NCBI GenBank assembly: GCA_040002735.1
Contig: JBDUDX010000208.1
Coordinates: 1-7,013, forward strand
Direction: 5' to 3'
Length of the DNA stretch: 7,013 nt
Source of the DNA: JADGOV01 sp040002735
GTDB lineage: Bacteria; Actinomycetota; Actinomycetes; JADGOV01
How positions within the stretch are numbered: position 1 is the first letter of the stretch; each line of letters starts with the position of its first letter. The translations under genes and the position numbers were made by a program. Shown here in pieces: positions 4,864 through 7,013 of the stretch. A model generated the notes under the pieces. That model made no database searches. It had not been told where the DNA came from and saw only the letters and a program-made list of their open reading frames with translations.

Positions 4864-6234
4864 GTGGGCTCAGCGGTACGCATGAACCGGCGATTCGGGG
4901 CGGCCGCCATGGCAGGTGCACTGCTCACCAGCGGTTGCGCCGGAGGGTGGGGCGGCGGGTCCGGCGGTGGTGGCGGCAACAGCATCAACGTGCTGATGGT
5001 CAACAACCCGCAGATGGTCGACCTGCAGCAGCTCACCGCGAAGCACTTCACGGCCGAAACCGGCGTCAAGGTCAACTTCACGGTGCTGCCGGAGAACGAC
5101 GTCCGGGACAAGATCAGCCAGGAGTTTTCCAGCCAGGCTGGGCAGTACGACGTTGCGACGCTGAGCAATTTCGAGATCCCGATCTACGCGCGAAGCAAGT
5201 GGATCGCGCCGCTCACCAGCTATCTCGCGAAGGACCCCGCCTTCAATCAGTCGGACATTTTGAAGTCCATGACGCTGTCCCTCAGCGGTGACGACGGCAA
5301 GATTTACGGCGAGCCGTTCTACGGCGAGTCCTCGTTTCTGATGTACCGCAAGGATGTACTGGCCAGCAAGGGCGTCATCATGCCGGCGAAGCCGACCTGG
5401 CAGCAGGTCGCCGACATCGCTGCGAAGGTCGACAACGCCCAGCCCGGGATGTCTGGCATCTGCCTGCGGGGCCAGCCTGGTTGGGGGCAGATCTTCGCGC
5501 CGCTGACCACCGTGGTGAACACCTTCGGTGGCACCTGGTTCACTGCCGACTGGAAAGCCCAGGTGAACGCGCCACCGTTCCAGCAGGCGACCCAGTTCTA
5601 CGTGGACCTGGTGCGTTCCCATGGTGAAATCGGGGCCGCGCAGGCCGGCTTCACCGAGTGTCTCAACAACCTTGAGCAGGGCAAGTCAGCGATGTGGTAC
5701 GACGCCACATCTGCCGCCGGTTCGCTGGAGTCGGCACAGTCGCCGGTCAAAGGGAAGATCGGGTACGCGCCCGCACCGGTGGTGAAGACGGCCAGCTCCG
5801 GTTGGCTCTACGCCTGGTCTTGGAGTATCCAGCAGGCCAGCAGCCGCAAGGACAACGCCTGGAAGTTCATCTCCTGGGCGTCGAGCAAAGCCTACGAGCA
5901 GCTGGTCGGCTCCGCCCTCGGCTGGTCCAGGGTGCCGTCGGGCAAGCGGGCTTCCACGTATCAAAACAAGGACTACCTGAAGGAGGCGGCTTCCTTCGCC
6001 GAGCCGACCCGCAAGGCGATCGAGGCGGCCGACCCCCGGAATCCTGGAGTTCAGCAGCGCCCGGCGATCGGAATCCAATTCGTCGACATCCCAGAATTTC
6101 CCGATCTCGGCACCCAGGTATCTCAGGACGTCAGCTCGGCGATCGCCGGGAAGAAGAGCGTGTCTGCCGCTCTAAACCGTGGCCAGCAGCTCGCCGACGA
6201 CGTGGCCGAGCGCTACCGCGCCCGTTCCCAGTGA
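4864..6234 (+). CDS. Sugar/polyol ABC transporter, lipoprotein solute-binding protein
   Basis: The 456-residue product is an extracellular solute-binding protein of the CUT1 sugar importer class, tethered to the membrane and delivering substrate to the permease pair. The N-terminus has basic residues (MNRR), a hydrophobic stretch and the lipobox LTSGC, with the lipidated cysteine at residue 25, followed by a glycine-rich linker (GGWGGGSGGGGGNS). The mature part starts INVLMVNNPQMVDLQQLT and includes GVKVNFTVLPENDVRDKISQ, GKIYGEPFYGESSFLMYRKD and PGWGQIFAPLTTVVNTFGGT, a pattern I associate with sorbitol/mannitol-type (SmoE-like) binding proteins; the substrate is inferred. I chose GTG 4864 because GGGAGG at 4853-4858 is 5 bases before it. 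ATG 4882 and starts at 4810 and 4837 are in frame; all give the same mature protein. The permease follows 37 bases later in the same operon. Confidence 0.92.
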   Translation: MGSAVRMNRRFGAAAMAGALLTSGCAGGWGGGSGGGGGNSINVLMVNNPQMVDLQQLTAKHFTAETGVKVNFTVLPENDVRDKISQEFSSQAGQYDVATLSNFEIPIYARSKWIAPLTSYLAKDPAFNQSDILKSMTLSLSGDDGKIYGEPFYGESSFLMYRKDVLASKGVIMPAKPTWQQVADIAAKVDNAQPGMSGICLRGQPGWGQIFAPLTTVVNTFGGTWFTADWKAQVNAPPFQQATQFYVDLVRSHGEIGAAQAGFTECLNNLEQGKSAMWYDATSAAGSLESAQSPVKGKIGYAPAPVVKTASSGWLYAWSWSIQQASSRKDNAWKFISWASSKAYEQLVGSALGWSRVPSGKRASTYQNKDYLKEAASFAEPTRKAIEAADPRNPGVQQRPAIGIQFVDIPEFPDLGTQVSQDVSSAIAGKKSVSAALNRGQQLADDVAERYRARSQ

Positions 6235-6258
6235 CGGGCTCCGCACATCCGACAGGAC

Positions 6259-6265
6259 AGGAGGT
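6259..6265 (+). promoter_or_regulatory. Ribosome binding site of the permease
   Basis: AGGAGGT is close to a perfect anti-16S match and is 6 bases before the GTG at 6272. It fixes the permease start in the 37-base intergenic space after the binding protein. Confidence 0.8.
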
Positions 6266-6271
6266 GGCGTT

Positions 6272-7013
6272 GTGAGCGTCGCCCTCGACAGCCCGTCCCC
6301 CAGTCGGCGAGTGGAGCCGACCCGGTCCCAAAGCGCGCTGCGGCGCTCCTCGGACTGGGCGCGGCGGGCTCCGCTGCTGCCCGCGTTGATCTTCACCATC
6401 GTGGTGACTCAGCTGCCGTTCTTGGTCACGCTGGTGATCTCCTTCATGAACTGGAACGCGTACTACCCGAATGACCGGGGCTTCGCCGGGCTGGCGAACT
6501 TCCGCCGGGTGTTCACCGACGTCGCCATGCGCAGTGCGGTCTTCACCACCATCCTGCTCACCGCCGCGGTGGTGCTCATCAGCCTCCTGCTGGGCATGGG
6601 CATCTCGCTGCTGCTGGACCGCACCTTTCTGGGCCGGAGCGCGGTTCGCACGATGATGATCACGCCGTTCTTGGTGGTGCCGGTCGCCGCCGCGTTGCTG
6701 TGGAAGCACGCCTTGTTCAACCCGGAGTATGGCCTGCTCAACGGCTCGCTCACCTGGCTGTGGCACCTGTTCGGTTCGAACAACCCGCCGCAGCCGGACT
6801 GGATCAGCAACAACCCGCTGATCGCCATCGAGGTGGCGCTGATCTGGCAGTGGACGCCGTTCATGATGCTGATCCTGCTGGCCGGGCTGCAGAGCCGCCC
6901 GCTGGACGTGATCGAGGCCGCCCGGGTCGACGGCGCGAGCACCTGGCAGATCTTCCGGTACATGACGTTCCCGCACCTGCGGCAGTACCTGGAACTCGGC
7001 GGCCTGCTCGGCT
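6272..7013 (+). CDS. ABC sugar/polyol transporter permease, MalF/UgpA type (partial)
   Basis: This is an inner-membrane subunit of the same importer, cut by the window end after 247 codons. After a hydrophilic N-terminus the first helix is around residues 35-60 (LLPALIFTIVVTQLPFLVTL) and ends in SFMNWN. There follow G-L-A-N-F, typical of this permease class, a helix at about 89-115, a third starting near 128 (MMITPFLVVPVAAALLW), and a fourth (LIAIEVALIWQWTPFMMLIL). The EAA loop that contacts the ATPase is clear: E215-A-A, G221, then M231-T-F-P234 fits EAA-x3-G-x9-I-x-L-P. The last visible residues (RQYLELGGLLG) also fit. Members are about 290-310 residues, so roughly one fifth is missing. A second permease, and probably an ATPase and a polyol dehydrogenase, would be expected downstream but are not seen. 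Start GTG 6272 is set by a strong ribosome binding site. Confidence 0.93.
   Translation, partial: MSVALDSPSPSRRVEPTRSQSALRRSSDWARRAPLLPALIFTIVVTQLPFLVTLVISFMNWNAYYPNDRGFAGLANFRRVFTDVAMRSAVFTTILLTAAVVLISLLLGMGISLLLDRTFLGRSAVRTMMITPFLVVPVAAALLWKHALFNPEYGLLNGSLTWLWHLFGSNNPPQPDWISNNPLIAIEVALIWQWTPFMMLILLAGLQSRPLDVIEAARVDGASTWQIFRYMTFPHLRQYLELGGLLG

Noticed and set aside
4649..4885. Plus-strand ORF of 78 codons between oxidoreductase and binding protein
   Set aside because: The GTGA-coupled frame at 4618 gives a recognisable membrane helix and family-like motif, and this ORF overlaps it and the start of the binding protein in another frame.
4870..5622. Minus-strand ORF of 250 codons opposite the binding protein
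   Set aside because: It lies wholly antisense to a clear lipoprotein gene and shows no recognisable domain or ribosome binding site.
6131..6976. Minus-strand ORF of 281 codons opposite the permease
   Set aside because: Its translation is rich in H, Q, R and G, as expected of a frame opposite a membrane protein gene. The plus strand encodes a clear permease with an EAA motif, which is the real gene here.
1..7013. CRISPR arrays, tRNA, rRNA, toxin-antitoxin or retron-like systems
   Set aside because: I saw no regularly spaced direct repeats, no tRNA-like cloverleaf, no reverse transcriptase motif and no paired small toxin/antitoxin ORFs.

Overview
The window looks like chromosomal DNA from a high-GC actinobacterium. 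The evidence is very GC-rich codon third positions, frequent GTG starts with strong GGAGG-type ribosome binding sites, a twin-arginine signal on a nitroreductase-like protein, and a lipoprotein-dependent sugar transport operon. A Pseudonocardiales-like host is my guess from the overall protein style and is not proven here. Every gene I can support is on the + strand.

Layout. (1) Bases 1-86 are a short flank with no recognisable gene. (2) Bases 91-1964 are a complete insertion sequence of about 1.87 kb. It has perfect terminal inverted repeats, CTAG on both sides, and one intact DDE transposase of the IS1634/IS4 type. (3) The right end of the element abuts the last 49 codons of an L-lactate permease (lctP/lldP), so the permease has lost nearly all of its 5' part. 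(4) Bases 2222-2861 encode a small actinobacterial membrane protein of unknown function that appears split by a frameshift. (5) Bases 2862-3390 have no intact gene. They hold a probable decayed PadR-type regulator fragment and three short hairpins. (6) Bases 3391-4621 encode a Tat-signal nitroreductase-like (Acg-type) FMN oxidoreductase broken by a one-base frameshift near 3755. Its stop overlaps the GTG of a 49-codon membrane protein that also seems truncated. (7) From 4864 to the window edge lies an apparently intact ABC importer operon: a lipoprotein solute-binding protein followed by the first part of a MalF-type permease. Sequence style suggests a sugar or polyol of the sorbitol/mannitol class.

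Taken together, the middle of the window (1965-4767) reads as a decay zone: five consecutive genes are each truncated or frameshifted, lying between an apparently complete IS and a healthy transport operon. The single-base frameshifts could instead be sequencing errors. The truncations of the lactate permease and the 49-codon membrane protein cannot be explained that way. I do not see a clear new defence or biosynthetic system. The most informative points are the IS boundary, the loss of the permease's 5' part, and the cluster of broken genes.
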